This document shows positions 1-6,607 of a stretch of 8,490 nt of DNA, piece by piece. Below the pieces are notes generated by a model that did not search any database, was not told the DNA's origin, and worked only from the letters and a program-made list of their open reading frames with translations. The stretch lies in NCBI GenBank assembly GCA_937895985.1, contig CALBKL010000302.1, positions 1 through 8,490 of the forward strand, written 5' to 3'. This stretch comes from an uncultured Solobacterium sp. (GTDB lineage Bacteria; Bacillota_I; Bacilli_A; Erysipelotrichales; Erysipelotrichaceae). The translations under genes were made by a program, and so were the position numbers. Position 1 is the stretch's first letter. Each line of letters begins with the position of its first letter.

Positions 1-489
1 ATACTGGATGAACCTACAAACCACTTAGATATTCCAGGTAAAGAAGCACTGGAATTATCCTTAAAAGGATTTACAGGTTCAATATTATTTGTTTCACACG
101 ATCGTTACTTTATTCAGCAGATGGCTACAGGTTTATTAATTCTTAGTAATGATGGTTGTCAGTTTGTAAATCAAACTTACGATGAATACATGAACCAACA
201 ACCATTACAAGTCAAAGAAGTCAAACAATCAAATGATGAACCTATTAATAAAAAGGAAGTAAAGAGGGCGCTATCTCCAGAAGCACGTCGTCGTGAGATT
301 GCGAAACTAGAACGCTTGATTACAGAAAAGGAAGCAGAGCTAGAAGAAATGCGTGAGCTTCGCTTTGAACCAGAATATTATCAAGATTATCAAAAGATGA
401 ATGACTTAGATCAAGATATCGATGATATTCATAATGAATTGGCGCATCTAGAAGAAAGATGGGAATCATTATTAGAAGAAGTTGCATAA
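1..489 (+). CDS. ABC-F family ATPase, C-terminal part (5' end outside window)
   Basis: This is the last 162 residues of a soluble, duplicated-ATPase ABC-F protein; it is open at the window start and ends at TAA 487-489. The first residues read ILDEPTNHLD, the Walker B and D-loop of the second nucleotide-binding domain in the form typical of ABC-F proteins. The H-loop follows (FVSHDRYFI, about residues 34-42). After a short Lys/Gln-rich linker, residues of about 88-162 are dense in Glu, Lys, Arg and Leu and look like the C-terminal coiled-coil domain of YdiF/Uup-type members. ABC-F proteins lack membrane segments and act on the ribosome, in translation factor roles or in antibiotic resistance. 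With the N-terminal half and inter-domain linker missing, housekeeping and resistance members cannot be told apart, so no symbol is given. It converges on the tRNA-Ser gene and ends inside a shared hairpin. Confidence 0.93.
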   Translation: MLDEPTNHLDIPGKEALELSLKGFTGSILFVSHDRYFIQQMATGLLILSNDGCQFVNQTYDEYMNQQPLQVKEVKQSNDEPINKKEVKRALSPEARRREIAKLERLITEKEAELEEMRELRFEPEYYQDYQKMNDLDQDIDDIHNELAHLEERWESLLEEVA

Positions 490-524
490 GAAAAAGCCTG
501 TCATACAACAGGCTTTTTCTTATG
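485..524. terminator. Bidirectional terminator between ABC-F gene and tRNA-Ser
   Basis: A 16-bp perfect inverted repeat (485-500 with 509-524) surrounds an 8-nt loop. Its core is AAAAAGCCTG/CAGGCTTTTT, so each strand shows an A-tract, a GC core and a T-tract. It begins within the ABC-F stop region, and its right arm overlaps the two outermost bases of the encoded CCA end of the minus-strand tRNA. It can therefore serve both convergent transcripts. Confidence 0.9.
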
Positions 525-611
525 GCGGAGAAGAAGGGATTTGAACCCCCGCACGCTTTCACGTCTAGCGGTTTTCGAAACCGCCCCCTTCAGCCTCTTG
601 GGTACTTCTCC
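523..611 (-). tRNA. tRNA-Ser, anticodon CGA
   Basis: Read on the minus strand, the gene starts at 611 with GGAGAAG, which pairs with CTTCTCC, followed by discriminator G and an encoded CCA (525-523). The anticodon stem GCGGT/ACCGC closes a seven-base loop TTCGAAA, giving anticodon CGA, which decodes UCG serine. A long variable arm follows (ACG/CGT stem), which is a class II feature of tRNA-Ser. The T loop is TTCAAAT. The length of 89 nt fits a bacterial serine tRNA. Plus-strand reading frames across it are artefacts. Confidence 0.96.
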
Positions 612-622
612 AACGCTGAACA

Positions 623-631
623 ATTATATCA
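623..631 (-). promoter_or_regulatory. Extended -10 promoter of tRNA-Ser
   Basis: On the minus strand the sequence reads TGATATAAT, a TGn extension joined to a perfect TATAAT (628-623). It ends 11 nt before the mature 5' end of the tRNA, so the predicted leader is only a few bases. No good -35 lies 16-18 nt upstream; the nearest candidate, TTCAAC, is 19 nt away. This is as expected for an extended -10 promoter. Confidence 0.65.
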
Positions 632-693
632 TAGAAATAGGTTGAGAGTTGAAGGAAGTGAAAGTCATATCGTTAAATCTAAAAGGTATAATA

Positions 694-738
694 ATGAAAA
701 TATTTTCATGTAAGAAAAATATTTCAAGAAATATTTTC
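694..738. repeat. AT-rich inverted-repeat cluster upstream of oppA
   Basis: Two adjacent dyads are seen. Positions 694-709 form a perfect 16-bp palindrome, ATGAAAATATTTTCAT. Positions 716-725 and 728-737 form perfect 10-bp arms (AAAATATTTC and GAAATATTTT) around a 2-nt centre. The unit GAA-N5/6-TTC occurs three times, at 696-707, 714-725 and 728-738. The cluster ends 18 nt before the oppA -35 hexamer, where an operator or activator site could lie. It could also be chance symmetry in AT-rich DNA or an UP-like element. It does not match the CodY box spacing. Confidence 0.5.
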
Positions 739-756
739 AAAATCGTTTACAAACTA

Positions 757-785
757 TTGACATCATTTTAGGATTTGCGTAATAT
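757..785 (+). promoter_or_regulatory. Sigma-A-type promoter of oppA
   Basis: A perfect -35 TTGACA (757-762) is followed by a 17-nt spacer and -10 TAATAT (780-785, 4 of 6 consensus bases). The predicted start near 792 gives a leader of about 46 nt that contains the 796-817 hairpin. Weaker alternatives are TTTACA (746-751) with TAGGAT (769-774), and an extended -10 TGGTATATT at 789-797. A TATAAT at 687-692 further upstream has only a poor -35. Confidence 0.7.
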
Positions 786-795
786 TACTGGTATA

Positions 796-817
796 TTAAG
801 AGAGGAAGTTCTCTTAA
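796..817 (+). promoter_or_regulatory. 5'-UTR hairpin next to the oppA ribosome binding site
   Basis: Perfect 8-bp arms TTAAGAGA (796-803) and TCTCTTAA (810-817) enclose the loop GGAAGT. The stem ends 3 nt before the AGGAGG at 821-826, so it does not hide that site. It falls at or just after the predicted transcription start. It could stabilise the oppA mRNA 5' end or be a DNA operator. It lacks a U-tract and so is not a terminator. Confidence 0.5.
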
Positions 818-837
818 ATTAGGAGGAAGAGGAATTT

Positions 838-2820
838 ATGAAAAAAGCACTATTGGGTTCTCTCGCCGCTATTTTAGCTCTTGCAGGTTGCAATGGCAAA
901 GGTGGACAGACAACTGCATCACAATCTGAAGACTTTAGATCCATCTATTCTTTAGATATGCAGAGCTTAGACTACACAGTTTCCAACAAGAACGTTGATA
1001 ACGAAAATACAGCAAACTTTGTTGACGGCTTATTAGAAAATGATAAGTATGGTAACTATGTACCTGCTCTTGCTGAGTCTTATGAATATAACGATGATAA
1101 GACAGAATGGACATTTAAGATTCGTAAGGGTGTTAAATGGGTAACAAATGAAGGCGAAGAATATGCTGAACTAAAGGCACAGGACTTCGTTACTGGTCTT
1201 CAACACTCAGCAGACTTTAAGTCTGGTACAAAATACTTAGTAGAAGGTCTTATTAAGAACTTCTCTGAATATGAAGCAGGTGAAGTAACATTTGATAAGG
1301 TTGGTGTAGAAGCTGTTGATGATTATACATTGAAGTATACTCTTGAAAAACCAGCATCTTATTTCTACTCTCTAACAACTTATGGTATTTTATTCCCAAT
1401 CAATGAAGACTTCTTAAATTCTAAGGGTTCCGGATGTAAGTTAGGTTCCCCTGATTTAAATGCATGTGATTTTGGTATTGTTGATCCATCATCTATTCTT
1501 TACAATGGTGGTTACATCTTAACAAACAACACAGCTAAGTCTATCGTTGAGTTTACAAAGAACCAGAACTACTGGGATGCAGAACACGTATATATCAATA
1601 AGGTAACTTATACATATGATGATGGTTCTGATGACCACTCAATCATGAATGGTTTTGAAGCTGGTACATATACAGCTGCTTCTATCCGTGGTACATGGTC
1701 AACTGAAGAATTTGATAAGTACATGGATAAGTACAAGGATAACGTTTATATTCCTATGACAGATGGTGGTACATTCTCATTGGCATTCAACTATAACCGT
1801 CGTTCATTCAACAATACAAACAAGACAACAGATGCTGAAAAGGAAAACACACATAAGGCTATCCTAAATAAGAACTTCCGTCTTGCTTTACAGGCTGCAT
1901 TCGATAGAGTTGCATACTTGAAGCAAAGAGTTGGTGATGAAACAGCGGCTAAGGCTTCATTACGTAATGAATTAGTACCTACAACATTCGTTCAAATCAA
2001 GGGCGAAGATTATGGTAAGACAGTTGCTAAGTTTGTTACAGAACAGACAGATGTATTCGGTAGTTCATTAGACCTTTCTGAAGGACAGGATCCATACTAC
2101 AACCCAGATAAGGCAAAGGAATTACTTGCTAAGGCTGCTTCTGAAGCTGGATTAACATTACCTGTTTCTCTAGACTTAGTAACACTTTCAACAATGTCAT
2201 TCACAGTTAACCAGGCTAACTCATTGAAGAAGTCTGTAGAAGAAGCTACAAATGGACAAATCTTAATCAATGTAATGCCAATTGACAAGGATGCTTACTA
2301 TGCAGCAACATACCTTGCAACTAGTGGTAATGAATCTGACTGGGATATCTCTACAGCAGTAGGTTGGAACCCAGACTACTTAGATCCAAGAAGTTACTTA
2401 AATATCTATAGTCCAGTAAATGGTGACCAGTTAACTTCGATTGGTTTAGATGGAACATCTGATCCAGATAACTTCCAGGATTCTGATAAGGCTGCTATGG
2501 AAGCTGTTGGATTATTTGACTACCAGAAGTTATTAGAAGAAGCTGATGCAATTACTGATGACTTAGATGCTCGTTACACAGCATATGCTAAGGCTGATGC
2601 TTGGATTATTGAAAATGCATTCGCTATTAGTGTACAGTGCACAGCTGTAGCAAACACAGTTACAAGAAGTGTTCCATTCGTAGGACCATACTCAATTGCC
2701 GGCCAAGGTGGTAGTAAGTTCAAGTTAAGACGTATCCAAAAGGATATCATTACAAACAAGGAATACTATGAAGCTAAGGAAGCTTGGTTAGCAGAACGCG
2801 CTAAGTCCGCTAGTAAATAA
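838..2820 (+). CDS. oppA: Oligopeptide ABC transporter, substrate-binding lipoprotein (AmiA/OppA-like)
   Basis: This is a 660-residue, SBP_bac_5-type extracytoplasmic peptide-binding protein that hands peptides to OppBC. The N-terminus is a lipoprotein signal: MKK, a hydrophobic stretch, then lipobox LAGC with the lipidated Cys at position 18, so the mature protein is membrane-anchored on the outer face. Family-type stretches include VPALAESYEYNDDKTEWTF, about residues 77-95, and a late GWNPDYLDPRSYLNIY segment. The length and stretches such as YNPDKAKELLAKA resemble streptococcal AmiA (659 aa). Residues C200 and C210 could form a local disulfide; C601 is the only other cysteine in the mature chain besides the lipidated one. 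The start is fixed by AGGAGG at 821-826, 11 nt before ATG. It has its own promoter and a downstream terminator, so it can be made in excess over the permease. The peptides it binds cannot be read from the sequence. Confidence 0.95.
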   Translation: MKKALLGSLAAILALAGCNGKGGQTTASQSEDFRSIYSLDMQSLDYTVSNKNVDNENTANFVDGLLENDKYGNYVPALAESYEYNDDKTEWTFKIRKGVKWVTNEGEEYAELKAQDFVTGLQHSADFKSGTKYLVEGLIKNFSEYEAGEVTFDKVGVEAVDDYTLKYTLEKPASYFYSLTTYGILFPINEDFLNSKGSGCKLGSPDLNACDFGIVDPSSILYNGGYILTNNTAKSIVEFTKNQNYWDAEHVYINKVTYTYDDGSDDHSIMNGFEAGTYTAASIRGTWSTEEFDKYMDKYKDNVYIPMTDGGTFSLAFNYNRRSFNNTNKTTDAEKENTHKAILNKNFRLALQAAFDRVAYLKQRVGDETAAKASLRNELVPTTFVQIKGEDYGKTVAKFVTEQTDVFGSSLDLSEGQDPYYNPDKAKELLAKAASEAGLTLPVSLDLVTLSTMSFTVNQANSLKKSVEEATNGQILINVMPIDKDAYYAATYLATSGNESDWDISTAVGWNPDYLDPRSYLNIYSPVNGDQLTSIGLDGTSDPDNFQDSDKAAMEAVGLFDYQKLLEEADAITDDLDARYTAYAKADAWIIENAFAISVQCTAVANTVTRSVPFVGPYSIAGQGGSKFKLRRIQKDIITNKEYYEAKEAWLAERAKSASK

Positions 2821-2859
2821 ATCCTAGAATCTTTACTCGTAACGTTTCATAGACAATTT

Positions 2860-2904
2860 AAAAGACAGATATCATTATCTAATGAATCTGTCTTTTCTTT
2901 TTTT
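2860..2904 (+). terminator. Rho-independent terminator after oppA
   Basis: Perfect 11-bp arms AAAAGACAGAT (2860-2870) and ATCTGTCTTTT (2886-2896) enclose an inner segment that can pair further (TCATTA with TAATGA). A run of seven T follows at 2898-2904. It sits 40 nt after the oppA stop and should largely separate oppA transcription from oppBCDF. Confidence 0.9.
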
Positions 2905-2947
2905 GGGATAGATGAAGTGACTAGAGTTCATAATGCAATTTTGTGTC

Positions 2948-2965
2948 TATGAATAAATATTCATA
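2948..2965. repeat. Inverted repeat upstream of the oppB promoter
   Basis: Perfect 8-bp arms TATGAATA (2948-2955) and TATTCATA (2958-2965) flank a 2-nt AA centre. It contains GAA-N6-TTC at 2951-2962, the same half-site layout found three times upstream of oppA. It ends 22 nt before the better -35 hexamer. It is a candidate operator; chance in AT-rich DNA is the main alternative. Confidence 0.45.
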
Positions 2966-2987
2966 ATATATGAAAATGAAAATTGAT

Positions 2988-3016
2988 TTGAAATTAATTA
3001 TGAAAAAAATTATATT
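2988..3016 (+). promoter_or_regulatory. Candidate promoter 1 of oppBCDF
   Basis: TTGAAA (2988-2993) and TATATT (3011-3016) are separated by exactly 17 nt, each matching 5 of 6 consensus bases. Transcription would start near 3023 and give a leader of about 56 nt. It lies after the oppA terminator, so the permease and ATPase genes have an independent start. Confidence 0.65.
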
Positions 3017-3019
3017 TTA

Positions 3020-3048
3020 GTGAAATACGTAGTCTTATATGGTATTAT
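3020..3048 (+). promoter_or_regulatory. Candidate promoter 2 of oppBCDF (extended -10)
   Basis: GTGAAA (3020-3025, 4 of 6), a 17-nt spacer and TATTAT (3043-3048) preceded by TGG, giving an extended -10. The leader would be about 24 nt and hold little beyond the ribosome binding site. It overlaps the start region of candidate 1; the two could be alternatives or tandem promoters. Confidence 0.45.
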
Positions 3049-3065
3049 AACTACTATGAAAAGGT

Positions 3066-3073
3066 AGGGGTGA
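3066..3073 (+). promoter_or_regulatory. Ribosome binding site that sets the oppB start
   Basis: AGGGGTGA at 3066-3073 resembles the anti-16S consensus AGGAGGTGA. It lies 5 nt before ATG 3079 and overlaps the upstream in-frame GTG at 3070, so GTG cannot be its start codon. ATG 3079 is therefore preferred. Confidence 0.75.
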
Positions 3074-3078
3074 GTTAT

Positions 3079-4557
3079 ATGAAGCGTTACATTTTAGGCC
3101 GTGTAATCAGATCGTTCTTCTCGATTTTTGCGGTTGTTACAATCGCATTGGTTTTGGTCTATACGCTGACACCGCGCGACAATATCTTTACAACTGATAC
3201 AACTTACCAGAAGTTGAAGAGCGCGGATGATAAAACAAAATACAAATACAACACCTGGGAGAGCCTAGGTTATCTACGTTTTGAGGAACAGAAGGACCTA
3301 TGTGCAAATACAAGTGATTATGATGCATGTATGGTAACTGGTTCTGATTTATTGAAAGAGCAGGTACAGAAGTATGAGTCAGATGGATATACAATCCAAA
3401 CATATTCAGATGGTAAATACTATGCTTATAAAGATTATTCTATTCCTGAACTAGTTATCAACTGGTTTGGTAGATTAATTGAAGTAGATCATCCATGGAG
3501 AATGTATGATGGTCATAACGAAAATATGGAAAGAAAAGTCTATATTGAAAATGACTATAATGGTCTACCTGCAATTAAGTGTGCAGGTTGTGAGCATAAG
3601 TATCTTGTATACATGGATGGAAGCTTCCCATTTGTCCATCAAAATATTGTTGGGTTAAATTTTGGTATTTCTTATCCAACTTTTAGTGGTGTTGATGTAA
3701 CTGCGGTTATCACACAGACACAGGGTAATGCAAAGAGCCAGGAAGTGACTTTTGAAACAGGAAAGACATCTTCTTCAGCTGTGAATTTGCATTCATGTAC
3801 ATATAAATATTCAGAATTGTTAGACAACATTGATAAGGGTAAGTTTAATGATAACTATGCGAATTGTACATCTAACTTACAAGATCCATCAATGATAACT
3901 ACATCAGCGATTCAAGGTTTAATTGCGTTATTGATTACTTATTTATTTGGTATTCCAGCTGGTATGGTGATGGCTGCGAATAAGGGTAAGTGGCAAGATA
4001 AGCTTGGTACAGTTTATATCAATATTATGAGTGCTGTCCCATCACTTGCGTTTATCTATTTTGTTAGATCAATTGGTATGACACTTGGATTACCAGATAA
4101 GTTCCCTGTATATGGAGCGCATGATGTGCGTTCATACATTATGCCTATCTTAATTCTTGGTTTATTAAGTACAGGTGGACAGATGTTATGGATCAGACGT
4201 TATATGGTTGACCAATCAAGTTCTGACTATGTTAAGTTTGCACGTGCGAAGGGTCTTTCCAATAGTGAAATTTTCCGTACACATATTTTACGTAATGCAA
4301 TTATTCCATTCGTAAATGGTTTCCCATCAGCTGTTATTATGACAATTTCTGGTGCGGTTATTACAGAAACTGTTTTCGCGATTCCTGGTATGGGTAAGAT
4401 GTTGCCAGATAGTATTAAGGCATACAATAACCCAATGGTTATTGGTCTAACATTTATTTTCACTGCTGTTTCTATTTTTGCCTTGTTATTAGGTGACTTA
4501 CTCGTTACAGTTGTTGACCCTCGTATTCAGTTACAGGCAAAAGGAGATTCGAGATAA
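3079..4557 (+). CDS. oppB: Oligopeptide ABC transporter permease OppB (long, AmiC-like)
   Basis: This is a 492-residue inner-membrane permease, one half of the peptide channel. TM1 is about residues 10-30. Residues of about 31-277 form a large extracellular insertion, then five more membrane segments lie near 278-298, 317-335, 355-370, 415-433 and 453-478. The EAA loop that docks on the ATPases is seen at 383-406 (DYVKFARAKGLS, then HILRN), followed by TETVFAIPGMGKM at 429-441. Ordinary OppB is about 300 residues; this length matches streptococcal AmiC. The ectodomain has six cysteines (75, 84, 168, 171, 240, 263) spaced as three likely disulfide pairs. An in-frame GTG nine bases upstream is rejected because it falls inside the ribosome binding site. 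The stop TAA shares its last base with the oppC ATG, so translation is coupled. Confidence 0.94.
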   Translation: MKRYILGRVIRSFFSIFAVVTIALVLVYTLTPRDNIFTTDTTYQKLKSADDKTKYKYNTWESLGYLRFEEQKDLCANTSDYDACMVTGSDLLKEQVQKYESDGYTIQTYSDGKYYAYKDYSIPELVINWFGRLIEVDHPWRMYDGHNENMERKVYIENDYNGLPAIKCAGCEHKYLVYMDGSFPFVHQNIVGLNFGISYPTFSGVDVTAVITQTQGNAKSQEVTFETGKTSSSAVNLHSCTYKYSELLDNIDKGKFNDNYANCTSNLQDPSMITTSAIQGLIALLITYLFGIPAGMVMAANKGKWQDKLGTVYINIMSAVPSLAFIYFVRSIGMTLGLPDKFPVYGAHDVRSYIMPILILGLLSTGGQMLWIRRYMVDQSSSDYVKFARAKGLSNSEIFRTHILRNAIIPFVNGFPSAVIMTISGAVITETVFAIPGMGKMLPDSIKAYNNPMVIGLTFIFTAVSIFALLLGDLLVTVVDPRIQLQAKGDSR

Positions 4558-5483
4558 TGTCAGAAATCAGAGATGAAAGATTTACTTTTGTCGCATTAGA
4601 CGACTTTGCATCAGAAAGACTGAATAGTCCTAAATATTCTTATTGGAATAGTGTATTTAGAAAGTTCTTTAGTAGTAAGATTGCGATTTTCTTCTTAGTA
4701 CTAACACTATTAACTTTATTCTTGTCTTATATTTTACCGTTTATTAGTGGATATGATCCAACTGTTCAAACACATATCAATGACTTCTCACGTCGCTTCG
4801 TTACACCAAATCTCCAATTCTGGTTTGGTACAAACCAAGTAGGTGATTCACTCTTTGATGTAGTTTGGGCAGGCGCTAAAACTTCATTAAGTCTTGCAAT
4901 TATCGCTACATTTATCACAAATGTGATTGGTGTTATTGTAGGTGCGTTCTGGGGTTATTCACGTAAGATGGACGTTATCATGATTGAAGTTTATAACATC
5001 ATTGCAAACGTTCCATTTACATTAGTAGTTATTATCTTATCCTATGTATTAGGACCTGGATTCTGGCAGTTGGTATTCTGCTTATGTATTACTTCTTGGT
5101 TAGGTATGGCCTATAGCATTCGTATCCAGGTTATGATGATTCGTGACCGTGAATACAACTTAGCTTCAAGATGCTTAGGTACACCTACAGCTAAGATTAT
5201 TCAACATAACGTTTTACCATTTATGATTCCAATTATCGTTACATCTATTTCAAGAGATGTACCAAGCTTTATTTCTTATGAGGTATTCTTGTCTTACTTA
5301 GGAATTGGTTTAACAGAGAAAGAAGTTTCTTTAGGTAGACTTATTTCTAGTAACTCTGCGTACATGACATCTGCTCCATATTTATTCTGGATACCAGTTT
5401 CTGTAGCAGCAGTTATCTCAATTTCACTCTATATTGTCGGACAGACTTTGGCAGATGCATCTGATCCAAAGACACATATGTAA
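4557..5483 (+). CDS. oppC: Oligopeptide ABC transporter permease OppC (AmiD-like)
   Basis: This 308-residue permease pairs with OppB. A cytoplasmic N-terminal tail of about 40 residues is followed by TM1 (43-62), an extracellular stretch with the family motif FGTNQVGDSLFDVVWAGAKT (90-109), and further membrane segments near 112-133, 152-168, 170-187, 221-240 and 276-297. The EAA coupling loop is at about 198-222 (REYNLASRCLGTPTAKII), with invariant Gly 208. FLSYLGIGL (244-252) and the late GQTLADASDP are typical of OppC/DppC. The length equals streptococcal AmiD. Its ATG overlaps the oppB stop by one base; AAGGAG at 4541-4546 lies inside the oppB coding end, 10 nt upstream. Nothing is missing or disrupted. 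Confidence 0.95.
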   Translation: MSEIRDERFTFVALDDFASERLNSPKYSYWNSVFRKFFSSKIAIFFLVLTLLTLFLSYILPFISGYDPTVQTHINDFSRRFVTPNLQFWFGTNQVGDSLFDVVWAGAKTSLSLAIIATFITNVIGVIVGAFWGYSRKMDVIMIEVYNIIANVPFTLVVIILSYVLGPGFWQLVFCLCITSWLGMAYSIRIQVMMIRDREYNLASRCLGTPTAKIIQHNVLPFMIPIIVTSISRDVPSFISYEVFLSYLGIGLTEKEVSLGRLISSNSAYMTSAPYLFWIPVSVAAVISISLYIVGQTLADASDPKTHM

Positions 5484-5494
5484 AGGAGGGTATC

Positions 5495-6607
5495 ATGGCA
5501 GAAGAAACATTAGCTACAAACTTAGATATCACCTTTGAAAACTCAGACAAAGAGGCAGTATTATCTGCACGTGATATTATTGTTGAATTTACAGTACGTG
5601 ACCGTATTTTGACTGCGATTCGTAACGTTTCATTAGACCTTTATGATGGTGAAACACTTGCAATTGTAGGTGAGTCTGGTTCAGGTAAATCTGTATTTAC
5701 AAAAACATTTACAGGTATGTTAGACAAGAATGGTAATATCCCACAGGGTAAGATTATTTTTGAAGGACGTAACTTATTAGAAAATACTTCAGATAAGGAT
5801 TGGGAAGAAATCCGTGGTAAGAAGATTGCTACAATCTTCCAGGATCCAATGACTTCCTTAAACCCAATTCGTACAATTGGTTCACAGATTACTGAGGTTA
5901 TTGTAAAACACCAGGGTGTTGATTTAATTGAAGCTCGCAAGATTGCAGTTGATTTGATGAAGCGTGTAGGTATTAACAACGCAGAAAATCGTTTCGATGA
6001 ATATCCATTTATGTATTCTGGTGGTATGCGTCAACGTATCGTAATTGCGATTGCACTAGCTTGCCGTCCACGTATCTTGATTTGTGATGAGCCAACAACT
6101 GCGTTAGACGTTACAATTCAGGCACAGATTATTAAGTTAATTAAAGACTTGCAGGAAGAATATCACTTTACAACTGTTTATATTACACACGACCTTGGTG
6201 TCGTTGCGAATGTAGCAGATAAGGTTGCGGTAATGTATGCAGGACAGATTGTTGAATATGGAACAGTAGAAGAAGTATTCTATGATCCTAAGCATCCATA
6301 CACATGGGCACTATTAAGTTCTATGCCTCAGTTAGGTATTAAGGGTCAAGACCTATATGCAATCACAGGTACTCCACCAAGTTTATTTGAAAAGGTGGTG
6401 GGTGATGCGTTTGCACCACGTAATCCTTATGCGATGAAGATTGACTTCGAGGAAGAACCTCCAATGTTTGCGGTAAGTAATACACATCTAGCTAAGACAT
6501 GGTTATTAGACCCACGTGCACCAAAGGTTGAAAAGCCTGAAGTAATTCGTAACTTGCACGAAAGATTATTAGAGACATTAGGTGAAGGAGGTACATATCA
6601 TGGATAA
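5495..6607 (+). CDS. oppD: Oligopeptide ABC transporter ATP-binding protein OppD (AmiE-like)
   Basis: This 370-residue cytoplasmic ATPase drives the importer as a partner of OppF. The motifs are complete: Walker A GESGSGKS (59-66), Q-loop Q116 in IFQDP, signature YSGGMRQR (174-181), Walker B RILICDEP (193-200) with catalytic E199, and H-loop H232 in YITHDLG. The Opp/Dpp C-terminal extension follows ([12 protein letters not shown], 267-278; TGTPPSLFE, 291-299). In many OppD/DppD proteins this tail carries four cysteines for an iron-sulfur cluster. Here the matching positions are D304, N310, D317 and T335, so no cluster is expected, which fits AmiE-type members. AAGGAGG at 5483-5489 lies 5 nt before ATG and starts inside the oppC stop codon. 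The gene overlaps oppF by 8 nt. Confidence 0.96.
   Translation: MAEETLATNLDITFENSDKEAVLSARDIIVEFTVRDRILTAIRNVSLDLYDGETLAIVGESGSGKSVFTKTFTGMLDKNGNIPQGKIIFEGRNLLENTSDKDWEEIRGKKIATIFQDPMTSLNPIRTIGSQITEVIVKHQGVDLIEARKIAVDLMKRVGINNAENRFDEYPFMYSGGMRQRIVIAIALACRPRILICDEPTTALDVTIQAQIIKLIKDLQEEYHFTTVYITHDLGVVANVADKVAVMYAGQIVEYGTVEEVFYDPKHPYTWALLSSMPQLGIKGQDLYAITGTPPSLFEKVVGDAFAPRNPYAMKIDFEEEPPMFAVSNTHLAKTWLLDPRAPKVEKPEVIRNLHERLLETLGEGGTYHG
6585..6591 (+). promoter_or_regulatory. Ribosome binding site that sets the oppF start
   Basis: A perfect AAGGAGG lies within the last codons of oppD, 8 nt before ATG 6600. The alternative in-frame GTG at 6582 overlaps the front of this site and has no site of its own, so ATG 6600 is chosen. 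Confidence 0.8.

Noticed and set aside
320..562. Minus-strand 80-codon frame over the ABC-F end
   Set aside because: It is antisense to a clear coding region, overlaps the tRNA and terminator, and has no family-like features.
459..713. Plus-strand reading frame of 84 codons across the tRNA
   Set aside because: Its sequence (EKKGFEPPHAFTSSGFRNRP) is the translated complement of tRNA-Ser, a well-known false gene pattern, and it has no proper ribosome binding site.
716..737. CodY box upstream of oppA
   Set aside because: The TTTC/GAAA halves are separated by two bases instead of one, and the outer bases do not fit AATTTTCWGAAAATT. A similar stretch near 2982-2996 has about five mismatches.
2905..3065. 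Riboswitch or small gene between oppA and oppB
   Set aside because: The stretch is AT-rich with no conserved-looking multi-stem structure or competing terminator/antiterminator. The only short frame (ATG near 2937, about 7 codons) lacks a ribosome binding site.
3070..3078. GTG start adding three residues to OppB
   Set aside because: The GTG lies inside the ribosome binding site AGGGGTGA; ATG 3079 has the right spacing.
6582..6599. GTG start adding six residues to OppF
   Set aside because: It overlaps AAGGAGG, which is correctly spaced for ATG 6600.
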